The position numbers were made by a program, and so were the translations under genes. 14,364 nt of DNA from JANWHF01 sp036276235 (lineage in GTDB: Bacteria > Planctomycetota > Phycisphaerae > Tepidisphaerales > Tepidisphaeraceae), in assembly GCA_036276235.1 (NCBI GenBank), contig DATBDZ010000086.1:1-14364 (forward strand). The letters run 5' to 3'. This document shows, one piece after another, positions 13,983 through 14,364 of this stretch (position 1 is the first letter of the stretch; every line of letters starts with the position of its first letter). The notes beneath the pieces are model-generated. The model was not told where the DNA came from, did not search any database, and saw only the letters and a program-made list of their open reading frames with translations.

Positions 13983-14364
13983 TCATTGCGCCGCATCGGC
14001 AGCCGGCTTTGTCGCCGGCTGCGTTTCCGGCGGCAGGGGCACCGGACGCGTATCAATCAAACCCGCGGAACTGAGCGACCAGGGCGTGTCGCCGGCGTTG
14101 GTGACGCCGGGATAATCCCATCGCACAAAATATCCCGCTTGCATCAGCACGCCATGCGGATCGACATACTGCACGGCGCCGCCGACCGCGAGAACCGTGC
14201 CGACGTCGGCGATGAAGTCGGCCCGGACGAAATCCGGCCCTTTTGCGAAATCGATGTCGTGCCCCTGCACCAGCGACGCGACGACACGCTGATAGTTGTT
14301 CAAAACAAACTGCTCCCACTGCGGATCCATCGGCAAAGCCTGCGGCGGCGGGGGCAACGCCCCC
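13983..14364 (-). CDS. Partial protein of unknown function (3' part only)
   Basis: The C-terminal 126 residues of a gene that runs in from beyond the right edge; the frame is open to base 14363 and no start can be fixed. The visible part contains QALPMDPQWEQFVLNNYQRV, then a strand-rich stretch with FVRADFIADVGTVLAVGGAVQYVD and GVLMQAGYFVRWDYPGVTN, and a low-complexity tail rich in P, T and A. Third-position G/C and a coherent amino-acid pattern support coding. I do not recognise the family. The tail of prolines and alanines suggests an exposed C-terminus. Copy B of the 131-bp element lies 21 bp past its stop codon. Confidence 0.6.
   Translation of the reverse strand, partial: GALPPPPQALPMDPQWEQFVLNNYQRVVASLVQGHDIDFAKGPDFVRADFIADVGTVLAVGGAVQYVDPHGVLMQAGYFVRWDYPGVTNAGDTPWSLSSAGLIDTRPVPLPPETQPATKPAADAAQ

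Overview
This 14.4 kb window is high-GC bacterial chromosome, probably from a planctomycete (Phycisphaerae-like). That placement is inference. It rests on the gene families, on a GC-rich codon style, and on gaps packed with short perfect palindromes of kinds I associate with that group. There is no rRNA, no tRNA, no transposase and no CRISPR array.

Layout, left to right. (1) Positions 1-3455, minus strand: a P2-type calcium-class cation ATPase, preceded by a small four-helix-bundle (S23/IVP-family) gene. (2) Positions 3461-4033: a strongly folded non-coding stretch, then a complete one-piece tmRNA gene (ssrA) on the minus strand. Its 19-residue tag, its acceptor and T arms and one H-type pseudoknot can be read directly, and a promoter lies just upstream. 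(3) Positions 4290-6501, plus strand: a TetR-family regulator whose promoter and start codon are covered by two matching operator-like dyads, then a 58-bp perfect palindrome, then a GT1/MGT-type glycosyltransferase. (4) Positions 6562-9543: a two-TM membrane protein whose ribosome-binding site lies inside a predicted hairpin, a secreted protein on the minus strand, a YmdB/TIGR00282-type phosphodiesterase, and a convergent 94-aa three-TM protein. (5) Positions 9671-13961: a TolC-like outer-membrane lipoprotein and an HlyD-type adaptor, bracketed by two 131-bp copies of one palindromic element in opposite orientation. No inner-membrane transporter is in the window. (6) The right edge holds the 3' part of an unrecognised minus-strand gene.

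How the parts may work together. The TolC and HlyD proteins would form the outer-membrane and periplasmic parts of an export pump that needs an inner-membrane partner encoded elsewhere. The TetR gene looks autoregulated; whether it also controls the glycosyltransferase is unknown. The tmRNA is the housekeeping ribosome-rescue RNA.

The most unusual material is regulatory and repetitive rather than a new enzyme system: twin operators over a probably leaderless regulator gene, a second probably leaderless gene with the same geometry, a hairpin over a ribosome-binding site, a dispersed palindrome accepted in frame inside the ATPase N domain, and the inverted element pair around the efflux genes. 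All positions come from reading the sequence by hand; no homology search or folding program was run.
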